Positions 1-7,871 of a DNA stretch of 40,087 nt are shown here, in pieces. A model generated the notes under the pieces. That model had not been told where the DNA came from. It worked only from the letters and a program-made list of their open reading frames with translations, and did no database searches. Numbering within the stretch: the stretch's first letter is position 1; each line of letters opens with the position of its first letter. A program made the position numbers and the translations under genes. This DNA is from an uncultured Gammaproteobacteria bacterium (GTDB lineage: Bacteria; Pseudomonadota; Gammaproteobacteria; GCA-001735895): contig CAMYML010000005.1 of NCBI GenBank assembly GCA_947259305.1, positions 1 to 40,087 of the forward strand. Reading direction: 5' to 3'.

Positions 1-366
1 CATGCGCAGCTGATCGTCGCTATCGAGAATCTGGAATCCCTGCGGCAGTCCGGCGGCTTCGTAATGCAGGCGCAACATGCGATGCGCAAGGCCATGAAAG
101 GTGCCGACCCACATCGCCGCCGCGGAAATCCCGAGCAGGGCTTCAACCCGCGTGCGCATCTCGCTGGCAGCCTTGTTCGTAAAGGTGACGGCAAGCACGC
201 TAAAAGGCGACAGGCCATCGACTTCGCAGGCCCAGGCAATACGGTGCGTCAGCACTCGCGTCTTGCCGCTGCCGGCGCCGGCGAGTATCAGGATGGGTCC
301 CGGTTCGGCGCTGACCGCTTCACGCTGGCGATCGTTGAGGGAGTCGATTAAGTGAGATACGTCCAT
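1..366 (-). CDS. uvrD: DNA helicase II UvrD, N-terminal part (cut by window edge)
   Basis: ATP-dependent 3'-5' superfamily 1 DNA helicase acting in nucleotide excision repair and methyl-directed mismatch repair. Only the first 122 residues lie in the window; the gene runs off the left edge. The start MDVSHLIDSLNDRQREAV is nearly identical to the known UvrD N-terminus. The Walker A motif LAGAGSGKTR is at about residues 29-38, then motif Ia (VTFTNKAASEMR) at about 61-72, and WVGTFHGLAHR at about 87-97. The start is the ATG at 364-366, which matches the family N-terminus exactly. Rep and PcrA are related, but the MDVS N-terminus and GTFHGLAHR favour UvrD. I saw no convincing LexA box upstream. 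Confidence 0.93.
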   Translation of the reverse strand, partial: MDVSHLIDSLNDRQREAVSAEPGPILILAGAGSGKTRVLTHRIAWACEVDGLSPFSVLAVTFTNKAASEMRTRVEALLGISAAAMWVGTFHGLAHRMLRLHYEAAGLPQGFQILDSDDQLRM

Positions 367-445
367 TGTTGGCAGGTTACAGGCTTAAGCGCGCATTGTA
401 TCAATTCACAAATCCCGCGTAAGCAGCAATCTCGAATTTCAGGCT

Positions 446-601
446 GTCATCCCGATGCATCGGAACGCCGCGCAAGCGGGGAGCTTGCCGACGGCGGTAA
501 GCCATCAAATGCCTGTCGGCCCTGGCGGACTGTGGATAGCTTTGAGCCGACGAAAGAATCCGAAGATCCCGGATAAGTGCTGACGCACTCTCCGGGATGA
601 C
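446..601. repeat. Intergenic element bounded by GTCATCCCG inverted termini
   Basis: A 156-bp intergenic stretch between uvrD and the small gene to its right. It starts with GTCATCCCG (446-454) and ends with the inverted copy CGGGATGAC (593-601). The right end holds a hairpin: ATCCCGGA (566-573) pairs with TCCGGGAT (591-598), with AGTGC/GCACT inside. It begins nine bases after the stop of the upstream minus-strand gene, so it could end that transcript, although no T tract follows. A similar TGTCAT...ATGACA element is at 9782-9880. It is probably a dispersed palindromic repeat; whether it is mobile cannot be seen here. Confidence 0.5.
566..598 (-). terminator. Hairpin after the small hypothetical gene
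   Basis: An 8-bp perfect stem (566-573 with 591-598) containing a smaller AGTGC/GCACT stem, just downstream of the 610-873 gene in its direction of transcription. There is no following T run, so intrinsic termination is uncertain. It may only be part of the repeat element. Confidence 0.35.
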
Positions 602-609
602 TTTCAAGC

Positions 610-873
610 TTAGATAAAACCGTCGAGGATTCTGCCGACTACCGGGGCTTCGTTGGCGATCTTCTGGTATGAATTGATCGCGCGCCGATTCTCGGGGCTG
701 ATCTGCAGGTTGTACGCCGGTCGATAAGTCTTGTCGGTAACCGTTTCCAGCAGTTCGCCACGGTAGACGTAACCCGAGGACTGCTGGCGCGCATCACGAG
801 AACCGGCAGCACTATCGGCGACCGGGGTCACTGGGCGCGTCACCGGCCGATCGAGACTGATCGGGAAATGCAT
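610..873 (-). CDS. Small conserved-looking protein of unknown function
   Basis: Product of 87 residues from the ATG at 871-873; a GTG at 898-900 would add nine residues. It is soluble and has no signal peptide or membrane segment. The N-terminal half is low in structure (RPVTRPVTPVADSAAG). The C-terminal half carries a motif of the type YRPAYNLQISPENRRAINSY, which I recall from short uncharacterised gammaproteobacterial proteins, but I cannot name a family. I prefer the ATG because a plausible promoter (939-944 / 916-921) would place the transcript start only about ten bases before the GTG. It stands alone between moaE and uvrD, with a palindromic element after its stop. Confidence 0.6.
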   Translation of the reverse strand: MHFPISLDRPVTRPVTPVADSAAGSRDARQQSSGYVYRGELLETVTDKTYRPAYNLQISPENRRAINSYQKIANEAPVVGRILDGFI

Positions 874-915
874 GGGTTTAGCTGTGATTATGTAGTTCAC
901 GGATCATGCTCGCAG

Positions 916-944
916 CTTATAGCTCAAATTTCGGAATGGGTAAA
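916..944 (-). promoter_or_regulatory. Candidate sigma-70 promoter for the small gene
   Basis: On the minus strand, TTTACC (939-944) is followed by a 17-bp spacer and TATAAG (916-921), in a locally AT-rich gap. The matches to TTGACA and TATAAT are 4/6 and 5/6. This is a sequence-only prediction. Confidence 0.35.
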
Positions 945-980
945 TATATTACCAATTCGTCAAAATTTTGGCGATCAAGT

Positions 981-1430
981 TCAACTATTCCATTTTTTTT
1001 GTGCAAATATGTCACTTTTCCGGGCTTCTACCCATTTTTCGCCCCGATCGCTGGTTTCTTTTTTCCAGAACGGCGCCTCGGTCTTGAGGTAATCCATGAT
1101 AAATTCGCAGGCCTCGAAAGCGTCGCCGCGATGCGCGCTCGCGACCATCACCAGCACGATTTGATCCGCCGGCTTGAGTGCGCCGATGCGATGGATAATC
1201 GCCAGGTCAAGCACCCGCCAGCGCTCGGTGGCCCGGCTGGCGATGCCCTCAAGCGCCTTTTCGGTCATACCCGGGTAGTGTTCCAGCGTCATTTGCTGCA
1301 GCGGATCGCCCGCCAGATCTCGCACCAGGCCGACAAAACTCGCTATCGCGCCGACATCGCTGCGACCGGCTAGCAGTTCCCGCTGTAATGCGGCAGTATC
1401 GAAGTCTTCGTGCTGGACCCTTATAATCAT
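981..1430 (-). CDS. moaE: Molybdopterin synthase catalytic subunit MoaE
   Basis: Large catalytic subunit of molybdopterin synthase, which with MoaD inserts the dithiolene sulfurs into precursor Z during molybdenum cofactor synthesis. The product is 149 residues, the usual MoaE length. Diagnostic motifs are GAIASFVGLVRD near residue 27, LEHYPGMTEKA near 49, IIHRIGALKPAD, and the active-site block HRGDAFEACEFIMDYLKTEAPFWKKE near 105-130 with its conserved lysines. The open frame extends further upstream, but the ATG at 1428-1430 (MIIRVQHEDFD) fits the family and leaves 8 bp after the moeA stop, so the two are probably co-transcribed. No moaD is visible in the window. Confidence 0.93.
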   Translation of the reverse strand: MIIRVQHEDFDTAALQRELLAGRSDVGAIASFVGLVRDLAGDPLQQMTLEHYPGMTEKALEGIASRATERWRVLDLAIIHRIGALKPADQIVLVMVASAHRGDAFEACEFIMDYLKTEAPFWKKETSDRGEKWVEARKSDIFAQKKWNS

Positions 1431-1438
1431 TTCGTTTT

Positions 1439-2671
1439 TCAACCGAAAAATTGCGCAAAGGGCAGGTAGTTTACGACTTGACCTGCCGTTACCGTCTGGT
1501 TTTCGGCAATTTCGACGAAACCATCGGCCCACACTGTCGACGTCAGCACGCCCGAATCCTGGTTCGGGTATACCTGCACCCGGGTTTGACCGGCGTCATC
1601 GCGCGTCAACCGCGCGCGCAGAAACTCACGCCGGCTATCGGGTTTCGGCCAGTCGAAATCGGCGGTCAACGGCATTGAAAGCGGTTTATGCCAGCCACGC
1701 CCCTGCATGATTTGAATCACGGGGCAGACAAACAGGCAAAAGGTTGCGAATACGGATACGGGATTCCCCGGCAAACCCATAAAGGCGGTACCGTCGATCT
1801 GCCCGTAGGCCAGCGGTTTCCCCGGCTTGATGCCGATGCGCCACATGCGCAGTTCGCCGAGCTGCTCGATCGCGATGCGGACATGATCTTCTTCGCCGAC
1901 CGAAACGCCGCCGCTGGTCACTACCAGGTCGGCCCGGGTTGCGGCATCTCGCATCGCTGCCTTGGTTTCCTCGAGGGTATCGCCGACCAGGCCGAGGTCG
2001 ATAATTTCGCAACCCATCGAGGCCAGCAGGCCGTGCAGGGTATAGCGATTCGAATCGTAAATCTTGTGGGCGGCCAGGGCCTCACCCGGCTCAACCAGTT
2101 CGTCACCGGTGAAAAACATGCCTACCCTGACCGGTTCGAACACCGGCAGGGTCTGCAGACCGACCGAAGCCGCAAGCCCGATATCCTGGGCGCGCAGGCG
2201 GCAGCCCCGGGTCAGGATGCGGGTGCCGCTCTTGATATCGTTGCCGAGGGGACGAATATTGCTGCCGCTGTCGGGGCGACACTCAAAGCTGATACTGTCT
2301 TCAGCGGCAATCACCTGTTCCTGCATGATGACCGCATCGGCCCCGGTGGGCACCGGGGCGCCGGTAAATATACGCGCGGCGCTGCCGGGCGTCAGTTCCG
2401 TGGCGGCGGTGCCGGCTGTAATCCGCTGTGACAGCGGCAAGGTTGTGGTTCCCTCGACGGAGAGATCCGCAGTGCTGATGGCATAACCGTCCATCGAAGA
2501 CATGGCGCAGCCCGGCACGTCGATCCGCGATTCGATCGTTTCGGCCAGCACCGCGCCGAGTGCCGAGCGCAGATCCAGGTCGCAAATCTTGCCAATCGGA
2601 TCTATGCCGCTGGTCAACTGTGTCAGCGCGTCGTCATAGGCCAGCAATGCTGTTGTATCACAAGTGTTCAT
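1439..2671 (-). CDS. moeA: Molybdopterin molybdenumtransferase MoeA
   Basis: Inserts molybdate into adenylylated molybdopterin, the last step of molybdenum cofactor formation. The product is about 410 residues, the normal size. Signature motifs are SSMDGYAI near residue 58, IFTGAPVPTGADAVIMQEQ near 105-123, SNRYTLHGLLASMGCE near 209, TSGGVSVGEEDHVR near 252 and MGLPGNPVSVFATF near 297. The ATG at 2669-2671 (MNTCDTTA) is used as start; an in-frame TTG six bases upstream is less likely. It lies 56 bp after recG and 8 bp before moaE on the same strand, so moeA-moaE form a small cofactor operon, possibly fed by transcription from recG. Confidence 0.93.
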   Translation of the reverse strand: MNTCDTTALLAYDDALTQLTSGIDPIGKICDLDLRSALGAVLAETIESRIDVPGCAMSSMDGYAISTADLSVEGTTTLPLSQRITAGTAATELTPGSAARIFTGAPVPTGADAVIMQEQVIAAEDSISFECRPDSGSNIRPLGNDIKSGTRILTRGCRLRAQDIGLAASVGLQTLPVFEPVRVGMFFTGDELVEPGEALAAHKIYDSNRYTLHGLLASMGCEIIDLGLVGDTLEETKAAMRDAATRADLVVTSGGVSVGEEDHVRIAIEQLGELRMWRIGIKPGKPLAYGQIDGTAFMGLPGNPVSVFATFCLFVCPVIQIMQGRGWHKPLSMPLTADFDWPKPDSRREFLRARLTRDDAGQTRVQVYPNQDSGVLTSTVWADGFVEIAENQTVTAGQVVNYLPFAQFFG

Positions 2672-2727
2672 AGGCAAACATTAGACCGCACAGCCGCTAA
2701 TCAGGCAACCCAATCCTGACGCTGCAT

Positions 2728-4839
2728 TCAGCCAACCTCGGTGTAATCCTGGCGTTCGCCAATCCAGTTGCGCAGCAGTTCCGCGCGCACTTTCGCATAC
2801 TCCGGTTGCTGCATCATTTTTGCCAGGATTTCCACCTGGGGAAACCACTTCTGGTCGCGCATCAGGTCGGCGATCCTGAAGCTCATATCCCCGGTCTGGC
2901 GGGTGCCGAGCACTTCCCCGGCGCCACGGATTTCGAGATCCTTTTCCGCGATAGCAAAGCCGTCCTGGGTGGAACGGATAATCTCGAGCCGGGTGCGCGC
3001 CAGCTCGCCCAGACTATTTTTCACCAGCAGGATGCAGTAACTTTCACGCATGCCGCGCCCGACTCGTCCGCGCAGCTGGTGTATCTGCGCCAGCCCGAGC
3101 CGTTCCGGATTTTCGATAATCATGATGCTGGCATTGGGGACATCGACGCCGACCTCGATTACCGTGGTTGCCACCAGAATGTGGGTTTCACCCTGCTTGA
3201 AAGCCGCAATCGCCGCTTCCTTTTGCGCCGATTTCATGCGCCCGTGAACCAGGCCCACCGACAACTGCGGCAACTGCTGGCAGAGCGATTCATAGGTCAG
3301 CTCGGCGGCCTCGCACTGCAAGGCCTCGGACTCGTCGATCAGGGTGCAGACCCAGTAAACCTGGCCGCCTTCGGCGCAGGATTGGGCCACTCGCTGGATC
3401 AGGCTGGAGCGCTGCTGCTCGGAGACGATCGAGGTCGTAACCGGCTTGCGCCCCGGCGGCAATTCATCGATTTGCGAATAATCGAGGTCGGCATAAATCG
3501 ACATCGCCAGGGTGCGCGGGATCGGCGTCGCGGTCATGATTAACTGGTGCGCCATTTCACCATCGCGGGTCTTACGCTGTAGCGCGAGTCGCTGGTCGAC
3601 ACCGAAACGATGCTGCTCGTCGAAAATGATAAACCCGAGGCGATTGAACTCGACGCTGGCCTGAAACAGCGCGTGGGTTCCGATCACGACCTGCGCCTCG
3701 CCGGATGCGATCATGGCGGTTTTTTGCGCGCGCTTTTTACCCTTGTCGGCACCCATGAGATTAACCACGCAAATCCCCAGGGGCTCAAGCCACTGCAGGA
3801 AATTCTGATAGTGCTGCTCGGCCAGAATTTCTGTCGGCGCCATCAGCGCCGCCTGGTAACCGGAGCGGATCACCGGCAGGCAGGCGAGCGCCGCAACCAC
3901 GGTCTTGCCCGATCCGACATCGCCCTGCACCAGACGAATCATTGGCTTGCCGGCGGCAAAGTCCTGCATTAAATCAGCCAGCACCCGCTGCTGCGCACCG
4001 GTTAACTCGAACGGCAACGATTGCGTCAATTCTTCGAGCAAGTCCTGGTCTGGTTCGATTGCGGGCCTCCGGCGGCTGCGAATCTGACGCCGGCGCTGCA
4101 GCAGCGCCAGTCGATGTGCGGCGAGTTCCTCGACGATAAATCTATACTGGGCCGGATGCTGGTTGCTGGCGATCAGATCGCTGTCCGACTTACTCTGTGG
4201 GCTATGCAGGCGCAGCATCGCCGAACTGATATCGGGAAATTTATTCTCATCGAGCCAGGCTTGCGGCAGGGTTTCGGCAATGCCATCGGTTTTCAGTTTG
4301 TCGATAACCTGCTGCAGGATGCGTTTTATCGATAACTGGTGCAGTCCCTCGGTAGTCGGGTAGATCGGGGTCAGCGTCTGCGGCAGCGGTGATGGATTGT
4401 CGGGGTCGATCAGCTCGACCTCGGGATGAATCATTTCGAGTTCTCCCTGGGCCGCCCTGACTTCACCGAAACAGCGCAACCAGTTGCCCTTTTCGAACAG
4501 CTTTTGCTGATTGGCGTTGAAATAAAAGAACCGTATCGCAACCACACCGGTGTTATCGGCGAGCTTGGCGGCAAGCAGCCGACGCGAGCGCCCGACGCGG
4601 CGAAAATGCACCCCGGCGTGTAATACCTCGGCCTCGATCTGACAGCGTCGACCCGGCTGCAGCGAACCTATCGGGGTGACAAAGGTACGATCTTCGTAGC
4701 GCAGCGGCAGGTGGAACAGCAGGTCGCGTTGGTTATTAAGCCCAAGCTTGTGCAGCTTTTCTTCGACCCTGGGACCAACGCCTTTCAGGTAGCGCAGGTC
4801 CTGTTCCGACCAGTGCTCGATTCCATTGCTTGCCGGCAT
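2728..4839 (-). CDS. recG: ATP-dependent DNA helicase RecG
   Basis: Branch-migrating helicase that reverses stalled replication forks and processes recombination intermediates. The product is 703 residues against about 690 for the family. The N-terminal wedge/OB region (LKGVGPRVEEKLHKLG near residue 18; GEVRAAQGELEMIHPEVE near 125) is followed by the helicase core: Walker A GDVGSGKT at 306-313, the DEQH box in IIFDEQHRFG, TATPIPRT (motif III), VATTVIEVGVDVPNA, and QLRGRVGRG (motif VI). The C-terminal motif ending in GTRQTGDMSFRIADLMRD is also typical. The gene lies 12 bp after ridA, within the common gammaproteobacterial order spoT-(ridA)-recG. Confidence 0.97.
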   Translation of the reverse strand: MPASNGIEHWSEQDLRYLKGVGPRVEEKLHKLGLNNQRDLLFHLPLRYEDRTFVTPIGSLQPGRRCQIEAEVLHAGVHFRRVGRSRRLLAAKLADNTGVVAIRFFYFNANQQKLFEKGNWLRCFGEVRAAQGELEMIHPEVELIDPDNPSPLPQTLTPIYPTTEGLHQLSIKRILQQVIDKLKTDGIAETLPQAWLDENKFPDISSAMLRLHSPQSKSDSDLIASNQHPAQYRFIVEELAAHRLALLQRRRQIRSRRRPAIEPDQDLLEELTQSLPFELTGAQQRVLADLMQDFAAGKPMIRLVQGDVGSGKTVVAALACLPVIRSGYQAALMAPTEILAEQHYQNFLQWLEPLGICVVNLMGADKGKKRAQKTAMIASGEAQVVIGTHALFQASVEFNRLGFIIFDEQHRFGVDQRLALQRKTRDGEMAHQLIMTATPIPRTLAMSIYADLDYSQIDELPPGRKPVTTSIVSEQQRSSLIQRVAQSCAEGGQVYWVCTLIDESEALQCEAAELTYESLCQQLPQLSVGLVHGRMKSAQKEAAIAAFKQGETHILVATTVIEVGVDVPNASIMIIENPERLGLAQIHQLRGRVGRGMRESYCILLVKNSLGELARTRLEIIRSTQDGFAIAEKDLEIRGAGEVLGTRQTGDMSFRIADLMRDQKWFPQVEILAKMMQQPEYAKVRAELLRNWIGERQDYTEVG

Positions 4840-4851
4840 CTGGCATGCCGG

Positions 4852-5235
4852 CTAGTCGATGACCAGCACCGCGTCCATTTCAACGCCGACGCCCTTGGGC
4901 AGCGCGGCGACGCCGATCGCGGCACGCGCGGGATAGGGTTGCTGGAAATAGGTCGCCATGATTTCGTTGACGGTCGGGAAGTTGCCGAGATCGGTGAGGA
5001 AAATATTGAGCTTGACGACGTCGGCCAGGCTGCCGCCGGAGGCTTCGGCCACCGCCCTGAGGTTATCGAACACGCGCGTAATCTCAGCTTCGATACCACC
5101 GGATACGACTTCCATGCTGGCCGGGTCGAGCGGAATCTGCCCGGAAATATACACCGTGCTGTCGACCTTGACCGCCTGCGAATAGGTGCCGATCGCCTGC
5201 GGCGCAGCATCTGTATGAATAATGGTTTTAGCCAT
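4852..5235 (-). CDS. ridA: Reactive imine deaminase RidA (YjgF/YER057c/UK114)
   Basis: Hydrolyses reactive enamine/imine intermediates made by PLP enzymes such as threonine dehydratase, protecting metabolism from 2-aminoacrylate. The product is 127 residues, the usual length. The family signature is intact: GTYSQAVKV near 16-24, [10 protein letters not shown] near 29-38, and [21 protein letters not shown] near 103-123 with the catalytic-pocket Arg104 and Glu119. The start at 5233-5235 gives [16 protein letters not shown], as expected. It follows spoT after a 343-bp gap filled by a nested palindrome and precedes recG by 12 bp. Confidence 0.96.
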   Translation of the reverse strand: MAKTIIHTDAAPQAIGTYSQAVKVDSTVYISGQIPLDPASMEVVSGGIEAEITRVFDNLRAVAEASGGSLADVVKLNIFLTDLGNFPTVNEIMATYFQQPYPARAAIGVAALPKGVGVEMDAVLVID

Positions 5236-5276
5236 TGATAAGTCTCCAGCTCAAAGATTTCGGATTATGCGGGTAT

Positions 5277-5562
5277 TATTAACCCGATGACAATATATGT
5301 CGCATTCAGGGCTTCTGATAAGCGCCAGATCAAGGCGCAGCTTGCAGCCAATGGTTGTTCCATTGGCAAAATCTGCAACGCGGAGCTGGCGCTTATCAGA
5401 AGCCCCTAACTCTTTATAAATTAATAAGTTAGGCCAACGCGTGTTTGCCCGCAGACTGCGTTATCAGAACTTACTTTAGAATGACTAAAGCTGCGTTCTG
5501 ATGCCTTGCTGCGAACAGACACGCGTTGGCTGAATACGATATATATTGTCATCGGGTTAATA
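5277..5562. repeat. 286-bp nested inverted-repeat element (four-way, cloverleaf-like)
   Basis: This fills the spoT-ridA gap. The outer arms 5277-5298 and 5541-5562 are perfect 22-bp inverted repeats, extended to 33 bp (31 pairs) by 5299-5309 with 5530-5540. Inside are three further stems. Arm A is 5309-5328 with 5386-5405, a perfect 20 bp, capped by GCCAATGG-TTGTT-CCATTGGC (5347-5367). A central small stem is CCTAAC (5405-5410) with GTTAGG (5428-5433). Arm B is 5433-5444 with 5519-5530, 12 bp, containing ATCAGAAC/GTTCTGAT (5463-5470, 5495-5502) and CTTTAG/CTAAAG (5474-5490). The stems abut with almost no unpaired bases at the junction. I see no convincing ORF or target duplication. It could be a MITE-like repeat, a structured RNA in the spoT-ridA transcript, or a cruciform. 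Confidence 0.85.
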
Positions 5563-5578
5563 GCCACGCGAGCAATAA

Positions 5579-7744
5579 TTATCTGCGCCAGATACGGTTC
5601 ACCACCGGCAACGAGCGCAGCTTTTTCATGATGCGAGCGAGGTGAATACGGTCATTCACTGTCACCACGAACTCGATGGTGGAAATACGACCATCCTTTT
5701 CGGTCACGTTAACATGCTCTATGTTGGACGACATATTGGCGATCGTCGTCGCCAGGGTCGCCAGCGCGCCACGCTGGTTGGCCACCTGAACCCGCATATA
5801 GGCGAGGTATTCACCCTGGACATGCTCGGACCACTGCACCGACAGCTGCCGGTCTTCCTTGCCGCGTTCGGTAATATTCGGGCAACCTCGTTGATGGATG
5901 ACGATACCCTTGCCAGAAGACACGAAGCCTGAGATCGCGTCGCCCGGCACCGGCCGGCAACACTTCGCGAAAGAGACCACCATCCCCTCGGTGCCCTTGA
6001 TCGCCAGCGGCTTGCCAGCAAGATCGAAGGCGGTGGTGTCATCCTCGATGTCGTACATCGCCTTCGCCACCAGGCTGGAATTGCGGTTGCCGAGCCCGAT
6101 TTCGGCCAATAGCTCTTTCTGATCGGTCATGCGGTACTGATCGAGCACTTTCTTGAACTTGCCCTTCGGAATTGCGACCTCGCGCCCTTTGATCTGGCTC
6201 ACCGACTGTTGCAGCAGGCGCTGCCCGAGGGTTATCGCCTCGGTTTTCTGTAGCGACTTGAGAAAGTGACGTATATTGGTGCGCGCCTTCGCGGTGTTGA
6301 CAAAATCGAGCCAGCTGGGATGCGGTCGGCTGGCTTCCGAGCAAATGATCTCGATGGTCTGGCCGTTATACAGGCGGCTGCCGAGCGGCGACATTTGATG
6401 ATCGATGCGCGCCGCCACGCAGGTATTGCCGACGTCGGTATGCACCGCGTAGGCGAAGTCCACTACGGTCGCGCCGCGCGGCAATTTCTTGATGTCGCCC
6501 GTGGGCGTAAACACGTAGATCTCGTCCGGGAACAGGTCGACCTTGACGCTTTCCAGGAACTCTTGCGAACTGCCCGACTTTTGCTGCATTTCGAGCAGGT
6601 TCTTGAGCCATTCGAGCGCGCGGCCTTGCGCGTTGGTGCCGCCGTCTTCGCCTTCTTTGTAAATCCAGTGCGCAGCGATGCCCGACTCGGCGAAGTGATC
6701 CATCTCCTCGGTGCGGATCTGTACCTCGATAGCGACACCGTGCGGCCCGAACAGACTGCTGTGCAGCGACTGGTAGCCGTTGGTTTTCGGAATCGCCAGG
6801 TAGTCCTTGAACTTGCCCGGTAGCGGCTTGTAGAGATTGTGCATTACGCCGAGCACGCGGTAACAGTCATCCACCGACTGCGTCATGATGCGCACGCCGA
6901 AGACGTCGGTGAGTTCCTTGAAACTGACCTTCTTCTCTTTCATCTTGCGATAAATACTGTGGATGTTTTTCTGCCGGTACTTGACCGCGGCTTCAATGTT
7001 GGTTGCCTTGAGGCGCTGCTTGATCGCGGCCTCGATGGTATTGAAGATTTCCTTGCGGTAACCGACGACCTCCTTGCAGGCGCTATCGAGCGCGCGGTAG
7101 CGCATCGGGTAGGCGGCCTTGATCGACAGGTCGAGCAGTTCGTGGCGCATCTTGAAAATACCGAGCCGGTTTGCGATCGGCGCGTATATGTCCATGGTTT
7201 CATGCGCGATGCGCCGGCGTTTGTCCGGACGCATCGCGTCCAGGGTACGCATATTGTGCAGGCGATCGGCGAGTTTGATGATGATCACGCGGATATCCTT
7301 CACCATCGCCAGCATCATCTTGCGGAAATTTTCTGCCTGCGCCTCGGCCTTGCTACGGAAGTCGATTTGCGTCAGCTTGCTGACCCCGTCAACCAGTTCG
7401 GCAACCTCTTCGCCAAACTGTTCGGCGATTTGTTCCTTGGCCGTGGGCGTATCTTCGATAACGTCGTGCAGGATGGCGGCGATGATGCTTTTGCTGTCCA
7501 TGTGCATTTCCGCCAGAATGCGCGCCACCGCCACCGGGTGGCTGATATAGGGTTCACCCGAAACCCGGCGCTGCCCCTCGTGGGCCTCGGCACCGACCAG
7601 GTAAGCCTGGTAGATTTCCTCGACCTGTGCCGGCTCGAGATAGGCTTCGAGTTCGCTGCAAAGCTCGGAAATACGGGTTTCGTCTTCGCTGGCGCTAACA
7701 TCGCCGGCGATTACTTCGAAGAGATTGGCGTAGTTCGCCCCCAT
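5579..7744 (-). CDS. spoT: Bifunctional (p)ppGpp synthetase/hydrolase SpoT
   Basis: Controls the stringent response by hydrolysing, and more weakly making, (p)ppGpp. The product is 721 residues, slightly longer than the E. coli protein (702) owing to an extended N-terminus (MGANYANLFEVIAGD). The HD hydrolase domain contains ISHPVAVARIL and LHDVIEDT (His93-Asp94, Glu97-Asp98) and DRLHNMRTL. The synthetase domain has YRKMKEKK, KFKDYLAIPKTNGYQSLHS and EVQIRTEEMD. These are followed by TGS (IYVFTPTGDIKKLPRGATVVDFAYAVHT), the FAKCCRPVPGD zinc-finger-like segment and a C-terminal ACT domain (QRGALATLATTIANMSSNIEHVNV). The RxKD motif reads KFKD, a conservative change. It is downstream of rpoZ in the classic gmk-rpoZ-spoT order. 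Confidence 0.97.
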   Translation of the reverse strand: MGANYANLFEVIAGDVSASEDETRISELCSELEAYLEPAQVEEIYQAYLVGAEAHEGQRRVSGEPYISHPVAVARILAEMHMDSKSIIAAILHDVIEDTPTAKEQIAEQFGEEVAELVDGVSKLTQIDFRSKAEAQAENFRKMMLAMVKDIRVIIIKLADRLHNMRTLDAMRPDKRRRIAHETMDIYAPIANRLGIFKMRHELLDLSIKAAYPMRYRALDSACKEVVGYRKEIFNTIEAAIKQRLKATNIEAAVKYRQKNIHSIYRKMKEKKVSFKELTDVFGVRIMTQSVDDCYRVLGVMHNLYKPLPGKFKDYLAIPKTNGYQSLHSSLFGPHGVAIEVQIRTEEMDHFAESGIAAHWIYKEGEDGGTNAQGRALEWLKNLLEMQQKSGSSQEFLESVKVDLFPDEIYVFTPTGDIKKLPRGATVVDFAYAVHTDVGNTCVAARIDHQMSPLGSRLYNGQTIEIICSEASRPHPSWLDFVNTAKARTNIRHFLKSLQKTEAITLGQRLLQQSVSQIKGREVAIPKGKFKKVLDQYRMTDQKELLAEIGLGNRNSSLVAKAMYDIEDDTTAFDLAGKPLAIKGTEGMVVSFAKCCRPVPGDAISGFVSSGKGIVIHQRGCPNITERGKEDRQLSVQWSEHVQGEYLAYMRVQVANQRGALATLATTIANMSSNIEHVNVTEKDGRISTIEFVVTVNDRIHLARIMKKLRSLPVVNRIWRR

Positions 7745-7812
7745 TACCCTGCTAGATGACCTTTAATGTTATATTAATGGGGTTTTATAACACATTTACA
7801 AGGCGCAGGCTC

Positions 7813-7848
7813 GCTTACTGCCGGCCTTCTAACAGACCGGTAGTAAGC
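7813..7848. other. Hairpin in the rpoZ-spoT gap
   Basis: GCTTACTGCCGG (7813-7824) pairs with CCGGTAGTAAGC (7837-7848) with a single G-T mismatch, leaving a 12-base loop. It sits 23 bp after the rpoZ stop in the transcription direction. No T tract follows, so it may be an attenuating or processing hairpin within the gmk-rpoZ-spoT transcript rather than a full terminator. Confidence 0.45.
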
Positions 7849-7871
7849 AATAAGTTATTGAAAGTAAAAGC

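Noticed and set aside
367..440. Possible LexA box upstream of uvrD
   Set aside because: CTGT near the start is not followed by ACAG at the required 8-base spacing; the match is no better than chance.
5277..5562. The cloverleaf fold as a tRNA or tmRNA gene
   Set aside because: It is about four times too long, has no anticodon-arm, T-loop or CCA features, and its stems are near-perfect palindromes rather than tRNA-like.
6839..7759. Long plus-strand frame (306 codons) opposite spoT
   Set aside because: It is antisense to a clear spoT gene and its translation has no recognisable domain; long shadows are common in GC-rich coding DNA.
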